Source of the DNA: Cherax quadricarinatus
Taxonomy: Eukaryota > Arthropoda > Malacostraca > Decapoda > Parastacidae
Length of the DNA: 64,000 nt
Assembly (NCBI RefSeq): GCF_038502225.1
Contig: NC_091325.1
Coordinates: 32,370,956-32,434,955 of the forward strand
Reading direction: 5' to 3'
Position 1 is the first letter of the stretch. Each line of letters opens with the position of its first letter. Of the stretch, positions 47,487 to 61,321 are shown piece by piece. Under the pieces are notes generated by a model. It saw nothing but the letters and a program-made list of their open reading frames with translations, was not told the DNA's origin and did no database searches. The translations under genes were made by a program, and so were the position numbers.

Positions 47487-50170
47487 AGTTGGAGGAGATT
47501 GGAATTGTGTGATCCGGCATGGAGATGTGATACCAAGGGGTGCGGGGTGTGTGTTGAGTGTTTTGAGGGATGCTTTACGGGATGTAGGGGTGGTTCATGT
47601 GGTGGGCAGGGGGGGTATCACGTGGAGCACAAGTATATGTAGGGGTGTTATGAGGCACGGTTGGATAGGATTTATGTTATGCAGGGGATGGATGTGGAGA
47701 GGGTTAGGACTATTGACGCGGGTTTGTCTGATCACAGGGCGGCGTTGGCTGACATTCGGGTAGATAGTATTCCACGCATATTTCCGAATGGAAATTGAAT
47801 GTGTGGCTTTTACATGAGGAGGATCTAGGTTTGTCCTTTCAGGACTGTTGGAAAGATTTTTGCGAGGCTAGGGATGAGAATGTGAATTTGCTAGACTGGT
47901 GGGAGTAGTATGCAAAGGTGGAGGTTGCAAAATTTTTCAAGGCACGTTGCAGGGAACGGGCACGTTGGCAGTTTGGCATGCAGAATTACTTAGAGGGACA
48001 GTTGAATGATTGTTATGGGGGGGTAGGGAAGGCGTGAGCGGTGTTATGAGGGAACTTAGAAGTCGCTTAGTGGAGATTCATAACGAACGGTTTGATGCAC
48101 TCCATGTCAGGGCGGGCTTGGAGGACGTCTTAAAATGTGACAGGCCGTCCGGGTATGTACTAAGGAAATTCAAGGACAGACAGTTGAGGACTTCTGTTTC
48201 GCATTTAGTGTGGGGGGGGGGGTTATGTGCATGGTCAGGGTCTTTCAGATACAGACAGTATCAATAGGTATGCAGATTATTGGTTTTGGGAGAAATGGAA
48301 GAGGAGGGAGGGGGTTGTTGGGTTGGATTCATTTGGGGTTATTGGGGCTCATCTGGGTTTGGGGCAGGGGAAAAGGGAAATGTTCGAGGGCAGCATTAAG
48401 GAGGCAGAGGTGGAGGAGGTGGTGAATGGGTTGAGTCAGGGGAAGGCACCGGGAATAGATGGTCTATCTAATGATTTTTATAGAGCACACTGGGAGAGTC
48501 TGAAGAAGTGCCTTGTGGAAGCTCTGAATTATATGATGAGCAGTGGTAGGATGGGGCAAACACAGAAAACTGAGATTGTTGTATTGGTGCCGAAGGGGAG
48601 GAAGGGGAAGGGTTTGGGTGATTATCGTCTGTTGTCATTAATGTGTTTGGATTACAAATTTTTTGCAAAGATGTTGGGTAATAGATTGAAGAAGGTAACT
48701 GGGGCTGTGATACATAGAGGTCAGTATAAGATCCTGGGGCAGAGTATGAGGAATGGGCACAGTAGGATAAGGGATTTTATAGAGAACTGCTCAGCACGGG
48801 GGTGTCCTTGGTTTGGATTGGGCTCAGGCTTATGACTGTGTGAATAGGGAATTTTTATGGGTCTGTTTGGAGAAGCTGGGTTTTGGAGGGGGGGGGGTAG
48901 TGAGTTGGGAGCGCACTCTACATGAGGGGATGGTTATACGGGTGAGGTAATTAAGAGTTTTGGGGATGTTTCGGGTATGGGAGTTAATCTTGCGACGTCG
49001 AGGTTATTGGAGGTAGGGACTTGGGTTGGGAGGAGATTGGGGGAGGAGATAGGATGATCAGTTGGTGCCGGACTTAGGGTTTGTGGGATATTGTATATGG
49101 CACAGGTGCAGGATTGCAGGAGGATCAACTTTGAACTAGTCACGAGTAGGGTTCTGGACACACTTAGAGGTTTGAGGGTTAGCAAAGTGGTGTTATAGCA
49201 GCGGGTTTTGGTTATTAACTTGCTTGTGTATAGTAAGGAATGGGGTGTGGCAGAGGTGTTTCTATTGCGGCCACAGGACATTCAGGAAATACAGAGAAGG
49301 GTTTCGAGGTTTGTGTGGGGGTTTGGGAGGGCCTGGTTATCTAAGGAAGTGGTTATGACGGATGTGAAATGGGGGTCTAGGATTGTTGGCTTTGGGGCCT
49401 TGGGTAATTGCCTTATATATTAAGCAGAGGTATATTAGAGTGGGGGGGAGGGGGGTATTAGGGTGGATAGGGTAATGAGGGATGCTAGAAACTGGTGGAA
49501 TGGCAGGAACTTGAGGGATTGCGAGGATTTGATGAGGTTCTTATTGACAGTGAGACAGGTTTCAATATTGATGGGTAAAACGTTGGTGGGTGTGGTGTGG
49601 GGAAGGGGGTTGCTCTGTACCCCATGTATAACTGGCAGGTGATATGGAGGGAGTTCAGGCTGCTTAAGATACCAGCAAGGGTTAGGGAGTTGGTATACCG
49701 TTTCCTCATGGGGGTAGTAGAGTCCAAGCATGTGTTGCATAAAATGGGGTTGGTGAGAGAGGCGACATGCTTGTTCTGTGGGGAGGAGGAAACCGCCTTT
49801 CACATAGTATATTTTTGCTCATCTTTGGGGGGTGAGGGTCTGGATGGAGGGTGTTATCAGGCTGTTGGGGGGGGGAGTTGGTCGTTTCTTAGGGGCTTGT
49901 CACTGAATGTCAGTGGGGTATCAGAAGTAGAAAGGGCTTTTGATGTACGTTATGGCAGATTATTTGCATGTTTCTTGGGGAATAAGGGAGATTAAAGGTC
50001 AGTTGAGGATAAAAGGGTTAGCAGCTAGGTTCTATAGAACAATGTGTAGGAATAGATTAATCTATGGGGGGCGTTGGGAGTCCAGTTTCTCGAAGGGTTA
50101 TCGTAACCTCTCTGTGGCAAAACTCATCCGGGATCATGGGGGTGGGCAAGGGGCTGGTCTTCTTTCGTGA
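47487..50170 (+). pseudogene. Tx1-like element 2, right part: rest of ORF2, heavily broken
   Basis: The frame resumes after the nested insertion with VGGDWNCVIRHGDVIPRGAG, then after frameshifts SIKEAEVEEVVNGLSQGKAP, GIDGLSNDFYRAHWES, IVVLVPKGRKGKGLGDYRLL, SLMCLDYKFFAKMLGNRLKK, RVIVINLLVYSKEWGVAEVF and a C-terminal CLFCGEEETAFHIVYFC zinc-like region. These mirror element 1 in order. The RT active-site region around 48830-49100 is scrambled by several frameshifts and stops. It is an older copy, consistent with being the target of element 1. Confidence 0.82.
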
Positions 50171-51515
50171 ATGGTGGGTATGGTAAGGTTGTGGAGTTTG
50201 TGTTGTATGCGATGTGTGGGTGGAGTATGTGAGGGCTTCAATTTGGACCCTTGTTGTGTTCCTTGTGGGTTAATTCATCTTTCATTCTGGTCAGAGACAT
50301 CCTGATTTCAGTTTAGTTCCACATATACGTCATATATGTTTTGGTAATTTGATAATTATTACACTTACTGTCAGGGATTGGTGGCTTAGGCATCTGTTAT
50401 GGTGGTTTATATAATGTAATGGGCCTTGTGCTGTTTTATACTTTATGTGAACTTGGTCCATTGTGTTACCAAGCATGTTCTCAGGTAGTTTTTTGAATTA
50501 CTTTGGAAAAGGTGTTTGGAGAAGTTATGCTCGCTAAGTATGCCAAGAGTCCGATAGTATGGGCTGTTTATTGCATATATGGTGGTCTAAGATTTAGCTG
50601 CAAGTATTTGTTTTATTCAATGCCTGATTTATGCTTATTACATACTTTCTCATGTTAATACATTGTACAATTTTATTTTTACAATGATGTACTATAGTGT
50701 TTCAAATAGGGAGATAAGGATTTTATGCACTGTAACTTGGCAGTTTTGATACCTTACGTTAGGATTTTGTTATTTGTATGGGCTGTTATTGTATATATAA
50801 TGTTATGTCTTTTACTTGCAGGTGTTTCCTGCTCAGTGTTTATGTGGGGGTGTCATTGTGATATGTGCCATTGTAATGTTTATTGTAGGCTTTGGTCTGC
50901 ATAATGTTTAAGTTAATGTACTGTATAATTATATTTTTGTATGTTGCATGATATTTACTGTGTACTTTGTGCAAGGGGTTTAATTGTACAGAGCTGTCTG
51001 GGGGTTTTGTATGTACACAGGCATAAATTGTGAGTTTTTGTTTTGCTAATGTTATTTTCTGTGCTGGAATTATCTCGCTCCTTTTATTCTGCTAAGCGTT
51101 TCCTGCTCTTTGCGGGAAGTTTTATTGTTGTATGTCATTGCACTGTTTATTGTAGGTTTAAGTTTGTCTTTCGTTTAATTTATTGTAATGTATAATTTTA
51201 TCTTTTATATGCTGTATCACATCTTCTGTGTACTTTGTGCAAGGGGGCCTTATTGTACAGTGTTTTTTTTTTTTTTTTTTTTTTCACAAGCATTGTAGAT
51301 TTTGACTTTGTTAATGTATTTCCTGTGCAGAAGTTATCTTGTTCTTTTCAATCTGTTAGGCGATGGTATATCCTTTAATACAATATGAACGTAACACTTA
51401 GGGTATGCTATGGGGTTGATGGTAGGTCATTGTATTTGCAAATGGCTAATTATTGTATTATTTTATTTATTTATATGTTGTACTGTGTCTTTTTAAATAA
51501 AAATATTAAAAAATT
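50171..51515 (+). repeat. 3' UTR of Tx1-like element 2 with internal tandem structure
   Basis: Non-coding, T-rich, ending AAATAAAAATATTAAAAAA at about 51510. It contains two imperfect direct repeats about 270-290 bp apart (CTGTGTACTTTGTGCAAGGG near 50957 and 51227; GTTTCCTGCTC near 50824 and 51101). A diverged copy of its last 460 bases lies at 61322-61795 on the minus strand, which confirms this as a mobile 3' end. Confidence 0.75.
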
Positions 51516-51973
51516 CTTTAGAATCTCCCATAAGCACAGTATCATCAGCAAAAAGTAATTGTGTCAATTATCATTTTATATTTTATTATCCGTAATTTAA
51601 TCCCACCCCTCTCCCGAACACCCTAGCATTTACTTCTTTTACAACCCCATCTATAAATATATTAAACAACCATGGTGACATTACACATCCCTGTTTAAAC
51701 CTACTTTTACCGGGAAGTATTCTCCCTCTCTTCTACACACTCTAACCTGAGCCTCACTATTCTCATAAAAACTCTTTACAGCATTTAGTAACTTACCTCC
51801 TATTACATATACTTGCAACATCTGCCACATTGCTCTCCTATCCACTCTATCATATGCATTTTCTAAAACCATAAATGCAATAAAAACTTCCTTACCTTTA
51901 TCTAAATACTGTTCACATATATGCTTCAATGTTGGTTTAGAAAGACATGTAAGCAAACACTATGGCATATTTA

Positions 51974-52013
51974 TTAGAAAACGTTTCGGTCCTGGGACCT
52001 TGATCACTTCTAA
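51974..52013 (-). ncRNA. Minimal hammerhead-like motif with swapped 3/8 pair (family 2, left arm)
   Basis: Minus strand: stem I TTAGAA, core GTGATCA plus A, stem II GGTCC-CA-GGACC, GAA, ACGT, U, TTCTAA. Stem I is a perfect six-base match. Position 3 is G and position 8 is C, the reverse of the canonical C3-G8 pair. Confidence 0.55.
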
Positions 52014-52082
52014 CATACAGAGGTAGAAAGGCGTTATATATATAGGCGGCATATATATATAATGCCTTTCTACCTCTGTATG

Positions 52083-52122
52083 TTAGAAGTGATCAAGGTC
52101 CCATGACCGAAACGTTTTCTAA
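52083..52122 (+). ncRNA. Minimal hammerhead-like motif with swapped 3/8 pair (family 2, right arm)
   Basis: Plus strand: TTAGAA, GTGATCA plus A, GGTCC-CA-TGACC (one stem II mismatch), GAA, ACGT, U, TTCTAA. It is the inverted partner of the left-arm motif. Confidence 0.5.
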
Positions 52123-52891
52123 TAAATGTCATAGTGTTTGCTTACGTGTCTTTCTAAACCAACTTGTCGGTATTTATTACCAAGGTTTATACCATGCTTC
52201 AATGTAAACACTTGATCTACACATCCCCTACCCACTCTAACACCTCCTTGCTCGTTTGCAATTTTACATTCTGTCTTACCTCTAATTCTTTCAATAATAA
52301 CCCTACCGTACACTTTTCCTGGTATACAAAGTAAACTTATTCCTCTATAATTTTTACAATTTCTTTTGTCCCCCTTCCCTTTATATAAAGCAACTATACA
52401 TGCTTTCTGCCAATCCCTAGGTACCTTCCCTCTTGAATACATTTATTAAACAAAAATACCAACCACTCCAACACTATATCCCCCCCTGCTTTTAACATTT
52501 CTGTCATGATCCCATCAGTTCCAGCTGCTTTACCCCCTTTCATTCTACGTATTGCCTCACGCACCTCCCCCACACTCACATCCTGTTCCTCTTCACTCCT
52601 AAAAGATGGTATACCTCCCTGGCGAGTACATGAAATTACCGCCTCCCGTTCTTCGTCGACATTTAAAAGTTCCTCAAAATATTCTTGCCATCTACCCAAT
52701 ACCTCCATCTCACCATCTACTAACTCTCCTATTCCGTTTTTAACTGACATATCCATTCATTCTCTAGGCTTTCTTAACTTGTTTAACTCGCTCCAAATTT
52801 TTTTCTTATTTTCATTAAAATTTCTTGACAGTACCTCTCCCCCTCAATCATCTGCTCTCCTTTCTCACTCTCTCACCACTCTCTTCACCTT

Positions 52892-54200
<1,309 letters not shown>

Positions 54201-54981
54201 AACACTGGCCGATTCCCACCAAGGCAGGGTGGCCCGAAAAAGAAAAACTTTCACTATCATTCACTCCATCATCCTTCTTGCCAGAAGGGAGCTTTACACT
54301 ACAGTTTTTAAACTGCAACATTAACACCCCTCCTTCAGAATGCAGGCACTGTACTTCCCATCTCCAGGACTCAAGTCTGGCCTGCCGGTTTCCCTGAATC
54401 CCTTCATAAATGTTACTTTGCTCACACTCCATCAGCACGTCAAGTATTAAAAACCATTTGTCTCCATTCACTCCTATCAAACACGCTCACGCATGCCCGC
54501 TGGAAGTCCAAGCCGACCCCTACCCCGCCTTCCTTCCACTACAGACTGATACACTCTTGAAGTCATTCTGTTTCGCTCCATTCTCCCTACATGTCCGAAC
54601 TACCTCAACAACCCTTCCTCAGCCCTCTGGACAACAGTTTTGGTAATCCCGCACCTCCTCCTAACTTCCAAACTACGAATTCTCTGCATTATATTCACAC
54701 CACACATTGCTCTCAGACATGACATCTCCACTGCCTCCAGCCTTCTCCTCGCTGCAACATTCATCACCCATGCTTCACACCCATATAAGAGCGTTGGTAA
54801 AACTATACTCTCATACATTCACCTCTTTGCCTTCAAAGACAAAGTTCTTTGTCTCCACAGACTCCTAAGTTCACCGATCACCCTTTTCCCCTCATCAATT
54901 CTATGATTCACCTCATCTTTCATAGACCCATCCGCTGACACGTCCACTCTCAAATATCTGAATACATTCACCTCCTCCATA

Positions 54982-56328
54982 AGAACATAAGAACATAAGA
55001 AAGGAGGAACACTGCAGCAGGCCTGTTGGCCCATACTAGGCAGGTCCTTTACAATTCATCCCACTAATAAAACATTTGACCAACCCAATTTTCAACGCTA
55101 CCCAAGAAATAAGCTCTGGTATGAAAGTCCCACTCAAATCCAACCCTTCCCTCTCATGTACTTATCCAACCTAAATTTGAAACTACCCAAAGTCCTAGCC
55201 TCAATAACCCAACTAGGTAGACTGTTCCACTCATCAACTACCCTATTTCCAAACCAATACTTTCCTATGTCCTTTCTAAATCTAAACTTATCCAATTTAA
55301 ATCCATTACTGCGGGTTCTCTCTTGGAGAGATATCCTCAAGACCTTGTTAATATCCCCTTTATTAATACCTATCTTCCACTTATACACATCGATCAGGTC
55401 TTCCCTCATTCTTCATAAGGAAGATTTCTAATGTTATGTATTAATTTAGTCATCCTACGCTGAATGTTTTCTAACGAATTTTTATCCATTCTGTAATATG
55501 GAGACCAGAACTGAGCTGCATAATCTAGGTGAGGCCTTACTAATGATGTATAAAGCTTCAGTATGACCTCTGGACTTCTGTTGCTTACACTTCTTGATAT
55601 AAATCCCAGTACTATTTGCCTTATTACGTACGCTCAGGCATTGCTGTCTTGGTTTAAGATTGCTGCTTACCATAACCCCCAAGTCCTTTTCGCAATCTGT
55701 ATGGCTAAGTTCTACATTATTTAACTTATAAGTGCTAGGGTTATGGACACTCCCGAGCTTCAGAACCTTGCATTTATCTACATTGAACTGCATCTGCCAC
55801 TTTTCTGACCAAGAATAGAGTTTGTCTAAATCCTCCTGAAGTTCCCTAGCATCTACGTTTGAATCAATTATCCTACCTATCTTTGTGTCATCGGCGAATT
55901 TGCTCATATCACTAGTAATTCCTTCATCAAGATCATTGATATATATTATAAACAACAACGGGCCCAAGACTGATCCCTGTGGAACGCCACTTGTTACTGA
56001 ACCCCACTCGGATTTAACCCCATTTATGGACACTATCTGCTTCCTGTCAGTGAGCCATGATTCGATCCACGAGAGCACCCTTTCCCCAATGCCATGAGCT
56101 GCTACTTTCTTTAACAGTCTTTGGTGCGGAACTCTATCAAATGCCTTACTGAAGAAAGTTAATAAATTAATTAGACAAGACCGGCCTCTTGTGAATCCAT
56201 GCTGAGTATCATTAATCAAGCTATGCTTATCGAGATGGCTTCTTATAATCTCAGCTATAATTGACTCTAGTAATTTGCCTACAATTGAGGTCAGGCTTAT
56301 TGGGCGGTAATTTGACGGTAACGACTTG
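54982..56328 (-). mobile_element. CR1-like element inserted in RTE copy D, 5' truncated
   Basis: The minus strand reads an RT (see below), a C-terminal domain (DVYKWKIGINKGDINKVLRI, NGFKLDKFRFRKDIGKYWF), a 3' UTR with GCCTGCTGCAGTGTTCC, and ends in two copies of the octamer TTATGTTC. Flanks are 9-bp direct repeats TCCTCCATA (54973-54981 and 56329-56337). Terminal octamer repeats are a CR1-group hallmark. Confidence 0.85.
55134..55440 (-). pseudogene. CR1-like RT C-terminal domain
   Basis: The minus strand encodes MREDLIDVYKWKIGINKGDI, LQERTRSNGFKLDKFRFRKD and YWFGNRVVDEWNSLPSWVIE, ARTLGSFKFRLDKYMRG: the usual C-terminal tail of CR1/L2-like RTs (FFxxRVVxxWNxLPxxVVxAxxxxxFKxxLDxxxxx). A frameshift separates it from the main RT frame. 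Confidence 0.8.
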
Positions 56329-56744
56329 TCCTCCATACTCTCTCCCTCCAATCTGATATCTAATCTTTCATCACTTAATCTTTTTGTTATCCTCATAACC
56401 TTACTCTTTCCTGTATTCACTTTTAATTTTTTTCTTTTGCATACCCTACCAAATTCTTCCACCAACCTCTGCAACTTCTCTTCAGAATCTCCCAAGAGCA
56501 CAGTGTCATCAGCAAAGAGCAGCGGTGACAACTCCCACTTTATGTGTGATTCTTTATCTTTTAACTCCACGCCTCTTGCCAAGACCCTCGCATTTACTTC
56601 TCTTACAACCCCATCTATAAATATATTAAACAACCACGGTGACATCACACATCCTTGTCTAAGGCCTACTTTTACTGGGAAATAATTTCCCTCTTTCCTA
56701 CATACTCTAACTTGAGCCTCACTATCCTCGTAAAAACTCTTCAC
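55482..56744 (-). pseudogene. Chimeric frame: RTE RT fused to CR1-like RT
   Basis: An open frame of 420 codons starts in RTE copy D ([58 protein letters not shown]) and crosses the insertion point into the CR1-like RT ([95 protein letters not shown]) to a stop near 55482. The CR1-like part has lost about 20 residues before SKAFDRV, including the motif A aspartate. It is a fusion by insertion, not a designed gene; both partners are inactive. Confidence 0.85.
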
Positions 56745-56769
56745 TGCTTCCAGTAACCTACCTCCTACA

Positions 56770-56979
<210 letters not shown>

Positions 56980-57000
56980 GTATGTCATGTTTGTATGTAT

Positions 57001-58711
57001 GTTATACATATATATGTAAGCATATGTATGTTTGACTGGTTGTACACCAAAAATAATTGATTATTTACTTTCTTGGAAGATGTTAAGGAAAAGTAAAATC
57101 CTTTGATTCGAAGCATTTTTGTGGATTATGCAAATATTAGTTTGAAATATAATCTGAAGCATTTGGAAAGGTTTACCTTCTCAGTTTTATGAAACACGAC
57201 AAAAACCTGTCTTTCCAAAAACAAATGAAGCATGCACACTATAGGGAGGAAATTTCTTCGGTCTGCAACATACCTTGCTTCCAAGGTAATGTAAATGTAC
57301 TGTGAGGCAGCACTTGTGGCACTAAATCTCACAGCCTTAGAAGAAACAAGAACCTCGGCAAATTAGCAAGTGACACATTAAATGCAAAGAAAAGTGGAAT
57401 TTATGAAAGCTATAAACGATAGTGTGGTACAGGCATGTTAGGAATTTTTTGTTCAGCCTCTGAACGACAGAAAATATTGGAAGTGAATTTCCTACACAAT
57501 TACAAGTTATAAACAAGATTCTATAATGTCAAGAAATGAATGCAAATACCACTAGTGAAGTTAGGCAAATGTCATAAGAAATGTCTTTCCTCCTGAGGAA
57601 GCTCCTCATATGACTTTCCAGAATAATGTGTTATGTCAGTATTAGGTATGTAAGTGAACCTGGATCAGCGATTTTAAAGTGGTATGCTTTAGTGGGTTAT
57701 TTCGACACTCATTTACTGTGATATTTATAGCTGGATGATGTATGCGGTGGCGACCGTTCTCTGGGACACAATGGCAGTTATAAATTACTTATTATTGCTG
57801 ACACATATTGTGCCGCTCCTGGTGATATTTCGCGGCTGCGACATACTGGCCTCGTTAGCGGGCAGCGGACCAGGATAAGCTGACCTGACGTTGAAGTGAT
57901 ATGTTTGATTGTGTATACTGGTATAGGTGTAAGTATTCTCTTTTACATTGGCACAGGTGTATACCCATGAATCAATAGTCAGACTCATACATTCCCAAAA
58001 GGAAAAAAGTTACAAGAGTCATAGATAAGTAGAGAGCAACCTCCCAGGGTATTTACTGTCTTATCAACTGAATTAGAAACGAAGGCAGGATTTTTTGTCT
58101 TTTCTTTATGTTGAACGAACCTAAGTTAGATTTGAGGGTAAATCTTAGAAAACATCTACTTACTCTGTGGAAAAAAAATTTCTATGTACTGTAATTTGTA
58201 TGTATACCAGTGGGTAGTATGATATATATGTTGATAAGAATGAGAAATATCTGAGAAATCTCCATCTGCTGAAAATATTACAAAAGTAAAAAAAATCTGA
58301 AGTGAGGTAAAGCATTATTTATAAACCATGATTTAATTAAGATAGCTAAAATTAGAAAATTTAATTAGGCATCTCCGAAGAGGACGTCTCTAAGTGGTTG
58401 CCTGTATTTTTTCATTTTATTTCCTCACCAATCTTTATGCAATTTTGCTCATGACACAAGAAAGCATCAACCGATATTCTTGCAATTTCCAACGTAGGTG
58501 TTCGGTAACTCGCTGAAATTGTTTGAAGCGGCTTGAGTGTGCAGAAGCCCTATAAAAAATTGTAAAACCAATTCCAAGATTACTGGGTTTACTCCAGCAA
58601 CTTTCAAAACTCACTCTTGGTTTACTTCAAAAAGTCATGTAAGTATTTCAACGACGCCGAAAAGTGAAATTTCTGTTTCACTTAAATTACTATAAATATC
58701 CTCGAATTTAT
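57001..58711. other. No gene seen
   Basis: AT-rich sequence with no recognised coding frame. No repeats were detected by eye. Confidence 0.4.
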
Positions 58712-58798
58712 CTTTACTGCATGGCTTCGGTATTTACTGCATGGCTTCGGTATTTACTGCATGGCTTCGGTATTTACTGCATAGCTTCGGTATTTATT
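58712..58798. repeat. 20-bp minisatellite, four full copies
   Basis: Tandem TTTACTGCATGGCTTCGGTA with one G/A variant in the last copy and a partial copy after it. Confidence 0.93.
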
Positions 58799-59089
58799 GA
58801 GACATGCATCATATTACCAGGAGAATGTATATATAAACTTTAATGAGTGTAGAAAATTTGCTAATATAATAATTTTGATAAAAAATTGGAATCATTGGCA
58901 CCCTTCTGGCACAAGGAGAATGATTCTTCGGACTGTTTACAAACTTCCAGCCCTGGTGTGTTGTCCAGAAACCAAGCACCGCGTCATTATTGGGATGCAT
59001 AAGTTAAAATTTTTCTCTGTTATTAAGTAAATTGAGAAATTATTATACATCCCATATTGAAAGGAAGTGGTAGATAGGGTACAAGGAAA

Positions 59090-59460
59090 ATATCATTGAA
59101 TAAGAGAGAAGACAAAGTTTATAAGTTAAAGGAGAAAGGATATGAAATGCAAAACAGTTGGGAGAAAGATCGGTTAGAAAGAATATAAATAACGAGCAGA
59201 GGGTTGAAGAGGTATGGGAAAGTATTAAGAATGGATTGCTTCTCTAGTATACTAAAGTGTGAGCTGAAAGAGGTGGTGAGAGGAGGAGACTGTACTCCTC
59301 AAGAAGGAAAATAAGAAAATGAAACTTTTCCTCGATAAGTAAAGCAATGAGAGAGGGAGTTGGGGTTACTGATGGAAAACAAATTAGCAGCAGTGAGAAA
59401 CACAATTGCAGTAGCTACAAAGAGAAAATAATTTCTAGTAAAGGAAGAAACATCAAGATG
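59090..59460 (+). pseudogene. Degenerate RTE-like linker region
   Basis: The frame reads KVYKLKEKGYEMQNSWEKDR and, after a stop, scraps matching [40 protein letters not shown] and [11 protein letters not shown] of the RTE-like ORF linker. It is very old, with many stops. Confidence 0.55.
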
Positions 59461-59559
59461 AGAAACATTAAATGAACAGATTTTAAAGTAGGAACCTGCT
59501 TTTCTGTTCTCCAGGACAAATGTACTTCACTGGTCACTGGAGATAAATGTACCAACAAC

Positions 59560-60100
59560 TCCGCGTCTAAAACGGTAGAAATATTCTCGTGGTCGGTGAC
59601 TCACAGGTAAAATATATTAACCGAACCTTCTGTAAAAGATATAGGAAGATGAGACGTGGTGTGTGTTTTAAGAAGCCGGTTTGGTGACATAGTAAATACT
59701 CTGGATAATATTATGTCAGGTAATGGGAACATGCCCATTATCTGTCACAATGCTGTTAGAATGAAAATTGGAAATGGCAGGAAAAAGGAGCTGCTAGTTA
59801 TATACAGGACAACTATAAATTTAATTTGGTTTAAGGAAGGAGTCACGATCATATGTAACATTCTTGCTAGAAGATGAGTGGGCAATAAATGGATGTCTAG
59901 CACAATTGGTGTAAATTGATGGCTATACAGGTAATTCAAAGAACTTGCAGCCCCATTATTTGGCAACTGCGACATTTTCTTTGGTAAACATGATATGCAC
60001 ACAAGGGATGGGCCACATCTCTCTGGGGCTGGGGTGAAGGCATTAGCCAACTCAGTCCAGGGGGCTGTTCCTGACAGAAGATAGATATATATATGCATAT
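59560..60100 (+). pseudogene. CR1-like ORF1 esterase (SGNH-type) remnant
   Basis: One frame contains VVGDSQVKYINRTF (block I GDS with catalytic Ser), IVNTLDNIMSGNGNMPIICH, GRKKELLVIYRTTINLI and, near the end, KHDMHTRDGPHLSGAGVKA-like text whose DGPH supplies the Asp-x-x-His dyad. SGNH-type esterases are found in ORF1 of some CR1-group elements, where they probably act on lipid or membrane targets; their exact role is unknown. Stops and frameshifts make it non-functional. Confidence 0.7.
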
Positions 60101-60289
60101 GTGTGTGTGTGGAAGGGTAACAGCTAGGTTACAATACAAGGGATGAAGGCGGCAAAAAAAAAAAAGATACCTCAGGGATATGTTCAAAATACATTGTTCA
60201 TCATGGAGTTACTAATAAATGCAACTAAATTCATCAACAAAGAGAGAGACAATAGTAGGTCTACTATAGAAATAGGACCACTGACTTAA

Positions 60290-60665
60290 GCCAGTGCCCT
60301 AACCTAGTCAGGTCAGGTCACATTCACTTGTGGAAGGAGCACAGCATCTGACCAAGTAGCACAAGCTAGTCAGGTCCAACTCACACCCACCCTCACCCAC
60401 TCATATATTTATCTAACCTATTTTTAAAGCTACACAACGCTTTAGCCTCTAAAACTGCACTCGGGAATTTGTTCCACTCATCCACAACTCTATTACCAAA
60501 CCAGTGCTTTCCTATATCCTTCCTAAATCTTATTTTTTTCCAACTTAAAGCCATTGCTGCGAGTCCTGTCTAGGCTAGATATTTTTAGCACGCTATTTAC
60601 ATACCCTTTATTTATTCCTGTTTTCCATTTATACATCTCAGTCATATCCCCCCTAATTCTACGAT
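60290..60665 (-). pseudogene. CR1-like RT C-terminal/3' fragment
   Basis: The minus strand matches the C-terminal region of the CR1-like element at 55134-55440 (words equivalent to RFRKDIGKHWFGNRVVDEWN, INKGYVNSVLKI) with substitutions. It was inserted into, or lies next to, the opposite-strand CR1 remnant. No octamer tail is visible. Confidence 0.65.
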
Positions 60666-60699
60666 GGCCTAGCTACAATTTATTGTATGGGCTGGAAAT

Positions 60700-61315
60700 A
60701 TTTATATTATTGCTATAACAGAGACAGTTCAACGTGAAGGATAGAGAAATACTTTCTGAATGTCACCTACACCCATCGGTTCAAGAGGAAGGATGGCAAA
60801 TGGCGATGTAAGACCAGATAATGTAAATTGTTCTATTAGAAAAGATTTAAAAGTGAAAGTGACTGAATCTGAATCTGGGTACAGTTTTTAGAGGGCTGTG
60901 AAAATCTAATGTTGAGTGTGATTTACACGTCCCGCAAATATTGATAGAGAATGGGGGATGAAATTACTAAAGTATCTTGATACGAAAATGTGTGAACGGG
61001 CGATTATAACTTTGCACAAATTGATTGGTGTAGCTTGACATAAAATCTTGAGTCTAGCAACTTTCCAGGTTAGACCGAAGATTGTTTATTAAAAGTTTGT
61101 GACTGAACCAACTAGAGAAAATAACCTGCTTGATTTGGTTCTTACCGATAAAGAATCATTAATTAATAATGATGAGCTTTGGGAAAATATCACAAATCAC
61201 TCAGTTTCAATATATCATGAAAATTGTCTGAATAAGTACAACCCAGTCATTGCCTCTGTCTTCTGCATGGCCTATTTCATAGGACTGAGAAATTACTTAG
61301 GTGGGGTGAACACGT
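60700..61315 (+). pseudogene. CR1-like endonuclease remnant
   Basis: A frame at about 61090-61240 reads VTEPTRENNLLDLVLTDKES, LINNDELWENITNHSVSIYH. CR1-like endonucleases have xEPTRxxNxLDLVLTNxEGL...GxSDHxxI at this point; the SDH is changed to NHS. The upstream part is mostly stops. It may be the continuation of the ORF1 remnant at 59560-60100. Confidence 0.65.
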
Positions 61316-61321
61316 GTGGAA

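Larger units (their letters stand above)
51932..52193. mobile_element. Second palindromic Penelope-related element, family 2
   Basis: Inverted arms of about 110 bp (51932-52044 and 52050-52162) meet at a GGCGGC-like centre flanked by TA runs. A 31-nt unpaired tail (52163-52193, containing CTTGTCGGTATTTATTACC) extends beyond one arm. Flanks are 11-bp direct repeats ATGCTTCAATG at 51921-51931 and 52194-52204. The tail/arm junction read outward (AATACCGACAAGTTGG) almost matches that of the family 1 palindrome (AATACCGACAGGTTGG). It has no coding capacity. Confidence 0.75.
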
